Assembly (NCBI GenBank): GCA_033398695.1
Contig: CM065814.1
Coordinates: forward strand, 15,992,358-16,056,357
Source: Orobanche coerulescens
Taxonomy: Eukaryota > Streptophyta > Magnoliopsida > Lamiales > Orobanchaceae
DNA: 64,000 nucleotides
Reading direction: 5' to 3'
Under the pieces are notes generated by a model. That model was not told where the DNA came from, made no database searches, and worked only from the letters and a program-made list of their open reading frames with translations. Both the position numbers and the translations under genes were made by a program. Positions 55,182 through 64,000 of this stretch are shown piece by piece. Each line of letters begins with the position of its first letter. Position 1 is the stretch's first letter.

Positions 55182-56586
55182 TGTTAGGAATACTTATTAG
55201 ATTTTGATGATGTCATTAATAAATTCAAATGTTTATTACTTGGCTAAAAATGTAAGGAAGAACCAAATGAGTATCTTCCATAGGCCAAATAATGTTAAGT
55301 ATAAAACTTGGCAAAATGTAAGGAAGAACCAAATGAGTATCTTCTATAGGCCAAAAATAAGTTAGGCTAAAAATCGGCTAAGTACTAAAAATCAGCTAAG
55401 TACATCACAGAGGTACAGCCGAGTCGAGTCAGAGAAGTTCTGGTCAACAAAAATCATCAGGGATGTTTGACCAGACTGCAGTCAAATTACCTCAGACAAG
55501 TCATCTGATCAGGCGAGTTCCAAACAGTGAACATCAGAGAGGTCCAGACTGCAGAGAAGTTAATTCGCATCAACCTAGTCGAAGATCAGCCAAGTACTCC
55601 ATGTCCACGTCAGCATGCGTTGAAAAGTTAAGTATTACGGAAAGTCACATGCAACGTGAAGAGACAAATTGGAGAGATTCCCGCAAGGATATGAATTAAA
55701 TAATTCATCCAGACCCACCTTGAAGACCTTAATCGTTTTATAATCAAAAGATTCGGCGCCTCACATGCAGAAGTCTTCACAACGGTCGGAAGATAGATTA
55801 AAATATGGGAATCCAGCCTTGCAACGTTCAGAAAAGAATAAACAAAGAAGTCTCCCTCCAATGGACTGATTTGTTACAGATTTGCAACGGCAATGAAGAA
55901 ATGCTCAAAGGATCAACACCTATATATATCCGAAGATTTGAAGTTGAGCAAACACCGGTGCTAACATACTTTCAAGCGATCAAAGCAATCAAGCAATCTA
56001 AAAGCAAAATACAGCATCGTGAAAAGAGCGGTTCTAAAAAGTTTATACTTGAAGAGCTCTTAGTTGGAGAAGACAAAAACTCTTGTCTATAATCCTGAGT
56101 TCGGGGTACTTCACTGGTTGAAGTTAGAGACTGTAAAGGCATCCAAGGATCGAGGATCAAGAGGTGCAAGGCAGTCAAGTGTGTTACAACGGCACAGATT
56201 TCCACTGGTTGGAAGCTGTTGTAGTGTGGTTGAATCACTGTAATATTTATCACTGGTTGAGAATTATAGTGAATTCATCTCCAACTGGTTTGGAGAAAAG
56301 TGGATTAGTAGAGGATTACCCCACCTCTGAGACCATTATAATTGCCTGCGTACTTTACTGTTTATAGCATCATACTCTAAACTGCTGCATTCATTGTTAA
56401 GTGTTTCATTAGTTGTTTTATATTCGTCATCAGCTGATTTCCGCACGTATTAAGAACAAACGACTCCAAGTCATTTGTTTATCTATCAGCTGAAGAAACT
56501 TACTCTTTGAGAAAAAGAGTTTAAGAGTTTCAATAAGTCTATTCACCCACCCTCTAGACTTATTCCTGGACGACTTGTGACCTACA
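55182..56586 (+). repeat. 5' LTR of the Sirevirus-like element (1405 bp)
   Basis: Starts TGTTAGGAAT and ends CTACA two bases before the primer site. AAGGAAGAACCAAATGAGTA with flanks (about 38 bases) occurs at 55254 and 55319. CACTGGTTG repeats lie at 56112, 56201 and 56250. A TATA-like CCTATATATATCC lies at 55920. The small frames inside have no recognisable domain. Confidence 0.85.
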
Positions 56587-56588
56587 AG

Positions 56589-56600
56589 TGGTATCGGAGA
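56589..56600 (+). other. Primer binding site of the Sirevirus-like element
   Basis: TGGTATCGGAGA, complementary to initiator Met-tRNA with two changes, lies right after the LTR end. Confidence 0.85.
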
Positions 56601-56664
56601 GGTTGGTTCATTTATTTCACGAACCAGATCTATATCTGAGATATATCTTTACTCTCATTTTATA

Positions 56665-58731
56665 ATGGAACACATGCATTCTAGACTCCCTGTGTTTTCA
56701 GTTGACGAGTATGATATTTGGAAGATAAGGATGCAGGCACACTTATCTTCAATCCATGATGACATGTGGTGCATCATAGAGGACGGTCCTTACATCTTCA
56801 AGAAGGACAACACTCCAGAGGAGATCGCAGCAGGGAAGCCAGAGAAGATCCCAAAGAAAAGGACAGAGCTGACTCTCGAAGAAAGAAAGCTGGCCAATCT
56901 TGATAACCGGGCCAGAGATGTGTTATATCAAACTCTTGACAAATCCACCATGGTCAAGATCAAGAACTGCAAGAATGCCAAAGAAATCTGGGACACATTA
57001 GCTTTAATGTGTGAGGGGACTGAGCTAATCAAAGAAAATAAGTTGTCAATCGCTACTCAAAAGTTTGACAACTTCAAAATGAAGAATGGCGAATCAATAG
57101 ACCAAGTGGACACGAGGTTCACTGAAATCATCAACGAGATCAATTCCCTCGGCAAATCATATGGCAACAGGGAAATGGCGCTGAAAGTTCTAAGATCTCT
57201 CAATCCTGAATGGAGCATGAAGGCAGTGGCCATGAGAGAATCCAAGGATCTTAATAAAATAAAGATCCAAGAGCTGTTCTCTGATCTAAAGGCTTATGAG
57301 TTCGAGCTTCCAAGTTCATCCTCAACCGAGCCTGCAGAGAAGGGAATAGCCTTTGCAGCCGAGTCCCCCGCCAAGAGCTTATCTGATGTAAAGCCTCCAA
57401 ATCCATTAGATTTTGAGGAAGAAATGGCGTTCATTATGCAAAGGTTCAGCAACTTCAAGAAAAACTACTCCAAATATAAGAAAAATTATAAGGAGAATCC
57501 CAGAAGGAACCAGAAGGCCGGAAGCTGGAAGGTGGAATGCTACAATTGTCACAAAACAGGACACATCCAAATCAACTATCCTGAGCTTAAGAAGGACGAG
57601 AGCAAGAAGGAGGTGGGCAGAAAAGAAGATAGAAGGAAGGCCCTCATCGGAGAAGATAAAGAGCATGTAGAATCAAGCAGCGGATTCTTCTCAGATGATG
57701 ATGAAGAGTATGACTGCCTGATGGCCAACCTAGCTGATGAAGAGGTAACATCAAAACCCTCTGGTTCAAATAATAGTTCAGCCATGTCACAAGATATGGA
57801 TCTGCACGAATCTGTAAATCAGCTACTTAGAGATTTTGAGAAACTTAAATTTGCACACCTAGCTGTATCAGCCGAGAAGACTCAGCTGCAAGATGAGAGG
57901 CAGCTGAAAAATGATTTTGAAAAACTCAGCCTAGAACTGAATAAGGTTGAGATAAATGCAGCTGACTTGAAAAACCAAGCTGATGTTAATACAGCTAAGA
58001 TAAATCGGCTAACTACTTTACTTAAAGAAAAATCAGCTGCACTTGCTCATGTCAAAGCTGAATTTCCTAAGCTGACTCAGGTTAATAAGACTCAGATGCA
58101 GGAAATAACCTCACTGAAGGCGTCTTCAACTCTGGAAGAATTGTGTACAAATAAAAGGTCACTATATTCCAAATCAGGCCTTGGATATGATTCTCACACT
58201 CCCTCTAGTTCTAAAAGAAAGTTTATCAAGGGAGAAACAATTATCTCGACTGCTGAGCCGATATATAAACCGATATTTAAAAACAGGCAACAGTCAAGTC
58301 ACATGTCTAGGCTGCAGTCATGTTACACAAGGCAGCCACCTAGACAAGCAACTAGGCAATGGCCCCGGCAAAAGCAGCAGCCCAGACAACATGCCCACTA
58401 TTATCAACAACTCTCTAAAAATAGATTTCAAAATGGGAGGGGCAGATGGAAACCTCAAGGTTATCCTAATTTCCAAAATGAACAAGTGTGGAGACCGCAA
58501 AGATTTAATAAATGGTTTCAGCCAAGATTTAGAAATGGCCCACACTATCAAAATTTTGAGGAATATCCAGTATACAATCCCAACAGGAGATTCAGACCTC
58601 GACCTTACACACCTTATGTGGGTTATAATAATAACAAATTCCACAATCCAAGGAGAAATCAATTCTCCAGGAAACCAACTAACCCCAGAGGACCCACACA
58701 GATTTGGGTACCTAAATCTCTGCTTGTTTGA
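56665..58731 (+). CDS. gag: Gag of the Sirevirus-like copia element (688 aa)
   Basis: The single long frame starts at ATG 56665, 65 bases after the primer site. Residues about 1-230 are the copia capsid-like (DUF4219/UBN2) part. Residues 292-305 are the zinc knuckle, CYNCHKTGHIQINY, whose last Cys is replaced by Tyr. An acidic DDDEEYD stretch, a coiled coil at about 378-480, and a basic Gln/Arg/Pro-rich tail (about 540-680) follow, ending IWVPKSLLV. Gag forms cytoplasmic particles that package the RNA. The TGA at 58729-58731 is in the same frame as pol, so only one codon separates the two. The lost knuckle ligand suggests impaired packaging. Confidence 0.9.
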   Translation: MEHMHSRLPVFSVDEYDIWKIRMQAHLSSIHDDMWCIIEDGPYIFKKDNTPEEIAAGKPEKIPKKRTELTLEERKLANLDNRARDVLYQTLDKSTMVKIKNCKNAKEIWDTLALMCEGTELIKENKLSIATQKFDNFKMKNGESIDQVDTRFTEIINEINSLGKSYGNREMALKVLRSLNPEWSMKAVAMRESKDLNKIKIQELFSDLKAYEFELPSSSSTEPAEKGIAFAAESPAKSLSDVKPPNPLDFEEEMAFIMQRFSNFKKNYSKYKKNYKENPRRNQKAGSWKVECYNCHKTGHIQINYPELKKDESKKEVGRKEDRRKALIGEDKEHVESSSGFFSDDDEEYDCLMANLADEEVTSKPSGSNNSSAMSQDMDLHESVNQLLRDFEKLKFAHLAVSAEKTQLQDERQLKNDFEKLSLELNKVEINAADLKNQADVNTAKINRLTTLLKEKSAALAHVKAEFPKLTQVNKTQMQEITSLKASSTLEELCTNKRSLYSKSGLGYDSHTPSSSKRKFIKGETIISTAEPIYKPIFKNRQQSSHMSRLQSCYTRQPPRQATRQWPRQKQQPRQHAHYYQQLSKNRFQNGRGRWKPQGYPNFQNEQVWRPQRFNKWFQPRFRNGPHYQNFEEYPVYNPNRRFRPRPYTPYVGYNNNKFHNPRRNQFSRKPTNPRGPTQIWVPKSLLV

Positions 58732-61700
58732 TTGCAGAAAAGGTGGAAGGACTACAACCACATCTCCGCAAGCTCAAACTTTGGAGGTGAAGAATGGTTT
58801 GTAGATTCTGGATGCTCGAGGCACATGACCGGGAACAAAAAGATGCTGTCCAAATACACCAAAGAAAGAGGTCCTGATGTAACTTTTGGAGATAGCTCTA
58901 GAGGACAAACAAAGGGCTTTGGAGAGCTGCACCGAGGAAATATTGTGATATCCAAAGTTCATTATGTCAAAGGACTCAAGTACAACCTCCTGAGCATAAG
59001 CCAGTTTTGCGATGAGAAGAATCTAGTAGTCTTCACCATTTGGAAATGTATGGTGATAGATATCCTATCTGGAGAAGTGAAGCTACAAGGTTTCAGAAGG
59101 AGAGATGTCTACATGATAGATTGGAACACAGGAACACCTAACTCCTGTTTTCTATCTAAGACAGTAGCTGAGAACGGATGGTTGTGGCACAAATGATTAT
59201 GTCACTTGAACTTCAAAGCCATCAACAAGATTAGTTCTCAGAACCTGGTCAGAGGACTTCCAAATGAAGCATTCAAGAAAGAAGCTCTTTGTGATGCCTG
59301 TCTGAAAGGAAAGCAAACCAGAGCATCATTCAAGCCAGTCCAGCCTACAACTCTCACAACAAGGATCTTAGATCTACTCCACATGGATCTATTTGGTCCT
59401 ATCAAGCCAAGGACTCTAAGCGGCCGAAAGCATGCACTAGTTGTAGTAGATGATTACTCAAGGTACACTTGGATTATCTTCTTGTATAAGAAGAGTGAAA
59501 CCTTGACCAAGCTACCTGAGCTACTGAGAAGGATCCAGAATGAGAAATCCCTATCCATCATCAAGATCAGATCAGATAGAGGAGGAGAGTTTCTCAATAA
59601 GGCGATCACTGATTACAGCGATCAGAATGTAATCTAGCATGAGCTCTCTGCAGCAAGGACTCCCCAGCAGAATGGCGTTGCTGAAAGAAGAAACAGAACC
59701 CTGAAGGAAGCAGCAAGGTCCATGATTGCAAAAGCAGACCTGCCCAAGAGGTTATGGGCTGAAGCTGTCAACATAGCTTGTCATACCCAGAACAGGAGTA
59801 TGATAGTAGGGAGACATGGCAAAACTCCCTATGAGGTTTGGAATAATAGAACTCCTACTGTTGCTTACTTTCATGTTTTTGGTTGTAAGTGTTTCATTCA
59901 CAACAACGGTAAAACACAACTAAATGCCTTTGATGCTAAAACTGATGACGGTCTCTTTATGGGATACTCACAAAGAAGCAAGGCATATAGAGTTTTTAAT
60001 AAAAGGACCTTAGTTGTGGAGGAAACACCCCATGTTGTTTTTGATGAAACTACTGTTGAGTACAGGAAGCAAGTTGAGTTAATTGAGAACAAGCTCAAAT
60101 CCGCAACCCTTGAAGAAGTCATTGTACATGACACTGGAATGGTGGACTCACCTGCAGACCAGCCTGAAGATCCAACTGTAGCTGCTAAAGACCCAACTGC
60201 AGATCAGACAGGATCACCAAACCTATCTGATCCAGTTGCCGCTGATGAAGACCCAACCTGCAGATGACAAGACGGTAGCTAATCCAGTTGCAGACCAAGG
60301 AGACCAGAACCCAGCTGATGCAGAAATCCACCAGAGCAAATCAACAGGGGGAACAAACCCAGAAGAAGACGATATCCCCAAGTGGCTCAAAGACCATCCA
60401 ATCCAGCAAATTATCGGGAAGCTGACTGATGGAGTTAAGACAAGACAGTCTACTCTACCCGCAAGAATGGCTATGTTCTCATGTTTCTTGTCACAGATAG
60501 AACCTAAGACAACAGAACAAGCCCTGGAAGATTATTCATGGATCAATGCCATGCAAGAAGAACTGGAGCAGATGGAAAGGAACAAAGTTTGGGAACTAAC
60601 AGACAGACCTGATCACAAGAAGGTTATTGGCACCAAATGGGTGTACAAAAATAAGAGTGATGAAGATGGAGCTGTTGTTAGGAATAAAGCCAGACTCGTT
60701 GCTAAAGGTTATGCACAGTGTGAAGGAATAGATTTTGATGAAACCTATGCACCTGTTGCAAGATTAGAGGCCATCAGACTATTCCTTGCATATGCAGCAT
60801 TCAAAGATTTTGAAGTTTATCAGATGGATGTAAAGAGTGCTTTTCTGAATGGCATCCTAGAAGAAGAAGTCTATGTAGAGCAACCCCCAGGTTTTGTCAA
60901 AGGAGACAAAGTCTACAAGCTGTTGAAGGCTCTCTATGGACTTAAGCAAGCACCAAGAGCGTGGTATGAAACACTGTATGTGTTTCTTGAGAAGAATGGT
61001 TTTTGTAAAGGAAAGGTGGACAAGACCCTATTCAGAGTAGAGCACGAAGGCCACATATTGATAGTTCAAATATATGTGGATGACATCATATTCGGCTCAA
61101 CCAATCCAGAGCTGTGTGAGAAATTCTCCAACCTCATGCAAGGAGAATTTGAGATGAGTATGATGGGAAAGCTTATCTTATTTCTCGGATTACAAGTTAA
61201 GCAGATGGAAAATGGAATTTTCATCAACCAAGCTAAGTATACCAGATACCTTATCAAGAGATTTGGAATGGAATCAGCCAAGCCAGCAAAAATCCCTATG
61301 AGCACAAGTACTCACTTAGATGCATATGAGGGAGGCATATCAGTGGATTCAACCCACTACAGAGGACTCATTGGATCATTGCTTTACCTCACTGCAAGCA
61401 GGCCAGACATATCCTATGCCGTAGGAGTTTGTGCACGATTCCATTCCAAGCCGAAGCAGTAACACCAAGATGCAGCCAAGAGAATAATAAAATACCTTAA
61501 GTCTACAGTCAATGTTGGACTATGGTATCCCAAGGACGACAACTTCGAGCTGTCAGGATATTCAAATGCAGATTTCGCAGGATGCAAAATTAATAGGAAA
61601 AGCACTAGTGGAACGTGCCAATTCCTAGGAACCAGACTGATATCCTGGTTTAGCAAGAAGCAGGTTTCTAACTCTATTTCTACCACAGAGTCAGAATACC

Positions 61701-62011
61701 TAGCTGCAGGTAGCTGTTGTGCACAGATCTTATGGATCAGACAGCAGCTAAGGGATTATAATATCCTTGCCAATGAAGTCCCTATTTGGTGTGATAACAA
61801 TAGTGCTATTGCAATAACCAACAATACGGTTTTGCATTCGAGGACCAAGCACATTGATGTTAAGCACCACTTCATCAGAGACCACGTGCTTAACAAGAGA
61901 GTTAGAGTTGAAAGAGTCAGCACAGACTACCAGATAGCTGACATCTTTACCAAACCTTTTCCAGAAGAAAGGTTTTTGGAGCTGAGCAGAGATCTTGGAT
62001 TACTAGATTGA
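58732..62011 (+). pseudogene. pol: Pol of the Sirevirus-like element: protease, integrase, RT, RNase H (broken)
   Basis: Same frame as gag to about 60258. Protease: VDSGCSRHMTG (58800-58832). Integrase: His/His and CDAC zinc part (59180-59310), MDLFGP, VVDDYSRY and SDRGGEF, then TPQQNGVAERRNR (59656-59694). Stops: TGA 59194-59196 and TAG 59635-59637. An extra base near 60258 shifts the frame. In the new frame reverse transcriptase runs from [10 protein letters not shown] through [11 protein letters not shown] to YVDD (61073-61084). A TAA at 61460-61462 precedes RNase H with SNADFAG, TTESEYLA and WCDNNSAI, ending at TGA 62009-62011. All domain motifs are kept, so the damage looks recent. Protease cuts the polyprotein, RT/RNase H make cDNA, and integrase inserts it in the nucleus. 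Confidence 0.92.
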
Positions 62012-62611
62012 GAATCTAGTACAGAAGCAAGCTGAAGCATTTCAGAGGAAGAACGGTCCTAGATGATTAAAGAAATTAGATCCTAGCTGATGCAGACAAG
62101 AGGACAAAGGAACCTAGCTGATCAGAATCTCAGGCGAGAAGTGCATAGAGTCAACTCACCTGATGCAGAGCGGTCAACAGTCAACAGTCAAACCAGCTAA
62201 GTTTTCTAAAACTCAACCGACCTCTGAATATTTAATTATTATCTGTCTTATGTATAATAATATTATATTAATTTTGGTTCACAAGTGGTTCACAAGTGGA
62301 AATTTAAAAACACGTGGCAATCGCTTGTTAAATCGACCTCCACGGTGGCCAATAAAAAACAACCGTCAAAATTCAAAATTAAAACCTGGACCACCGATTC
62401 AAATTTGAAATTTAAAATGAATTTCAAAAGGCATACCACCGTTTCAAAAGAAATAATATTTTAATCCAACATCTTTTCATCTTCTTTATAAGGAAAGAAA
62501 ATCCTCACTTTACCTTTTACGCTTACTAGAAACCCTAGATCTACAGAGAGAAAATAGAGAAAAAAATTCTTGAACCCTAAATACACTAAAACAAAATCTC
62601 TGTTTGCAGAA
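62012..62611 (+). promoter_or_regulatory. Post-pol spacer with a possible internal promoter
   Basis: No frame of note. CTTTATAAGG at 62484 looks like a TATA box; about 40-90 bases later comes AAACCCTAGATC and an AGAGAGAAAATAGAG leader typical of plant 5' UTRs, then the ATG at 62612. TTTGCAG just before the ATG (62602-62608) resembles a 3' splice site, so the third frame may instead be reached by splicing. Confidence 0.45.
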
Positions 62612-63982
62612 ATGGAATCCTATTTCGAAGGCGTAAACATGAAATCGGTCAAGGACCAAATTATCTTCTCCCTGGTCGTCGATTTCGAAGGACTATTGGA
62701 AGCAAATCTGGAGGATTACGACGTGCTCGACCTTATCCGTGCGATGAAGTTAAATGGGATCTACCCATTCCTGGACATCAGCCCTCAACATCTGTTCAAA
62801 GAAGATGTTATCGCGTTCTATCGCGAAGCCTATCTGATTCAGGATGGAATTCGGAGCACAGTCGGCGGAAGGCAAGTCGACATATCGCGGGAATCGATTC
62901 GTACAGTGTTTGGTATGAAGCACTGCGGCATAGCTGTCGAGGCACTCAAGCAATCCGCAGCCGAAACCTAGAAGAAAATCAAGACAGAGATTCAGCCGGA
63001 AAAGCTGAAACTTACTGCTAAAAGGAATGAAATTAAGAAGGTTTATCGCTTTGCGTTGGATATAACCAACAAGATCATCATGGGAATGGACGGCAGTTAC
63101 GATCAACTGTCGTCGGCAAAGTTTATTGTGCTGGGAGCACTAATTCAAGATGAAGAAATTGACTGGGCGGATTACATTTTTAGGAAACTTGTGCGAGAAG
63201 TCAACAAAGCCGAGTGGCTTTCTGATGAAAAGAGATTCCGATCCAAGCTGGCGTTTGGAACGCAGCTTAGTTGGATCCTTGAGAAAACGGGTATGGCGAA
63301 GGGAAGTACTGACCCCTTCCACCCCAACAAAAGACTTGGTCATCTGGACCAATAGAATTTGAGAAAATTGGGAGGCACAAGGAGAGCAGCCCAGTTGTTG
63401 AAAGAGTTACCTGACACAAGGACTTATCCTTTATATCATTCATCAGGCGAGTCGGACCGACCTGCAGTCAACGTCCTAACTGCAGTCGAGTCAGACTCCG
63501 AGTCAGATAACACTCCATTAGCTGTCTGTTTCAAGAGAAGAGGACCAGCCCCAGGAGAACCTTCCATCATGCAGTCATCCCAAGAACCCTCTCCCAAGAG
63601 GCCAAGGCGACTGCAGTTCAGTCAGGAGGAGCAGCCAAACTATGCCAGTCCAGCAGCCAGGTCACCTACTCACCTGGAAGACCAGCCTGCCCCAGGCACC
63701 CTCGAGACTCAGATCGTGGCTGTCCTCACCCCAGCTTACATTCCTGAAGAAGAAGAAGCAGGTTTAATAATCTCGATCCCTGAAGCCAATTACACATTCA
63801 ACCTATTGGACAATAATGTTTTCAATCTGTCCATTACTCAATTACAGCTTGTTAAACCACAAGCCTTAAAACACTCTTTTGTAAATATTTTTCAAGAGTG
63901 GAAGTTTTTCAAATCTCTGTCATTTACAAATCTTCAAACTTATATTGCAACTAGTGGTTGGGAATTTCCCCAAGCCACATAG
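62612..63982 (+). pseudogene. Third ORF after pol, plant 'putative transposon protein' domain type
   Basis: From ATG 62612 one frame runs about 457 codons to TAG 63982, broken by TAG at 62969-62971 and 63353-63355. The N-terminal ~240 residues have the pattern AFYREAYLIQDGIRSTVGGR, then VDISRESIRTVFGM, then a helical middle part, which resembles the plant domain often called putative plant transposon protein (PF20167-like). The C-terminal half is Ser/Pro-rich and acidic with no membrane segment. In Sireviruses such a frame occupies the place of an env-like gene, but nothing here looks like a glycoprotein: no signal peptide or transmembrane helix. Function unknown. Confidence 0.6.
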
Positions 63983-64000
63983 GAGGTACTGATTCATTTT

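Larger units (their letters stand above)
55182..64000 (+). mobile_element. Sirevirus-like copia retrotransposon, 5' LTR to post-pol ORF (3' LTR outside)
   Basis: 5' LTR 55182-56586, primer site 56589, gag 56665-58731, pol to 62011, then a third frame 62612-63982. Gag with a coiled coil and a WVPK end, followed by protease-integrase-RT-RNase H order, shows Ty1/copia; the long Gag and extra 3' frame point to the Sirevirus lineage. Several stops and one frameshift make it non-autonomous now. It inserted in LTR H; CATAT (55177-55181) should be one target-duplication copy. Confidence 0.88.

Noticed and set aside
1..64000. tRNA or rRNA genes
   Set aside because: No cloverleaf with both A and B boxes and no rRNA core sequences were recognised; the GGTATCAGAGC hits are primer binding sites.

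Overview
This window is plant nuclear DNA. It consists almost entirely of transposable elements, with a few degraded gene pieces between them. The plant origin is shown by Ty3/gypsy and Ty1/copia LTR retrotransposons with initiator-methionine tRNA primer sites, a MuDR-like (MULE) transposase, hAT, Stowaway and PIF-like MITEs, and plant-type TATA boxes and introns. The species cannot be named from the sequence; a eudicot with a large, repeat-rich genome is likely.

Layout. 1-6147: element A, a gag-only Ty3-type element with 3.1-kb LTRs, inserted in the 5' LTR of element B. 6148-14071: element B, also gag-only, with 2.6-kb LTRs, inserted in a MULE transposase gene. 14072-17960: the rest of the MULE, with a decayed antisense DUF1985/Ulp1-type gene and palindrome arrays. 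17961-22980: MITEs and AT-rich intergenic DNA. 22989-23455: a small two-exon membrane-protein gene whose 3' end runs into an LTR. 23429-33412: a decayed minus-strand copia element holding a hAT MITE in its LTR and, in its leader, a deleted plus-strand copia element (29249-32939) with a perfect target duplication. 33413-48995: several Ty3-type long-LTR pieces (E, solo LTR F, C and the inverted element D). 48996-51116: the leader and 5' LTR of a minus-strand retroelement inserted in an RPA1-like pseudogene (51117-51480). 51756-55181: two more minus-strand long LTRs (G, H). 55182-64000: a Sirevirus-like copia element with gag, pol and a third reading frame after pol; it runs off the window.

How it fits together. 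The Ty3-type pieces begin TGTAAYA or TGTAATA and end TGTTACA. They share an AAGTTTCGGGACGAAACTT hairpin before the polypurine tract and look like non-autonomous relatives of Tekay/Del chromoviruses: none has pol here. Their LTRs share a module order: a cluster of short CG-rich palindromes, a TATA box, a GT splice donor, a GC-type donor (AG|GCAAGT), a family-specific GC-rich tandem array, a GC hairpin, a CAG|GT acceptor, a TGGTAGATCC-like motif, then TGTTACA. The two strongest observations are the WWRCGYRCGYWW palindrome clusters, present in several Ty3 LTR families and in an unrelated copia LTR, and the apparent conserved GC-AG leader intron inside the LTRs. Coordinates of large repeats were read by eye; ends without a clear motif are approximate.
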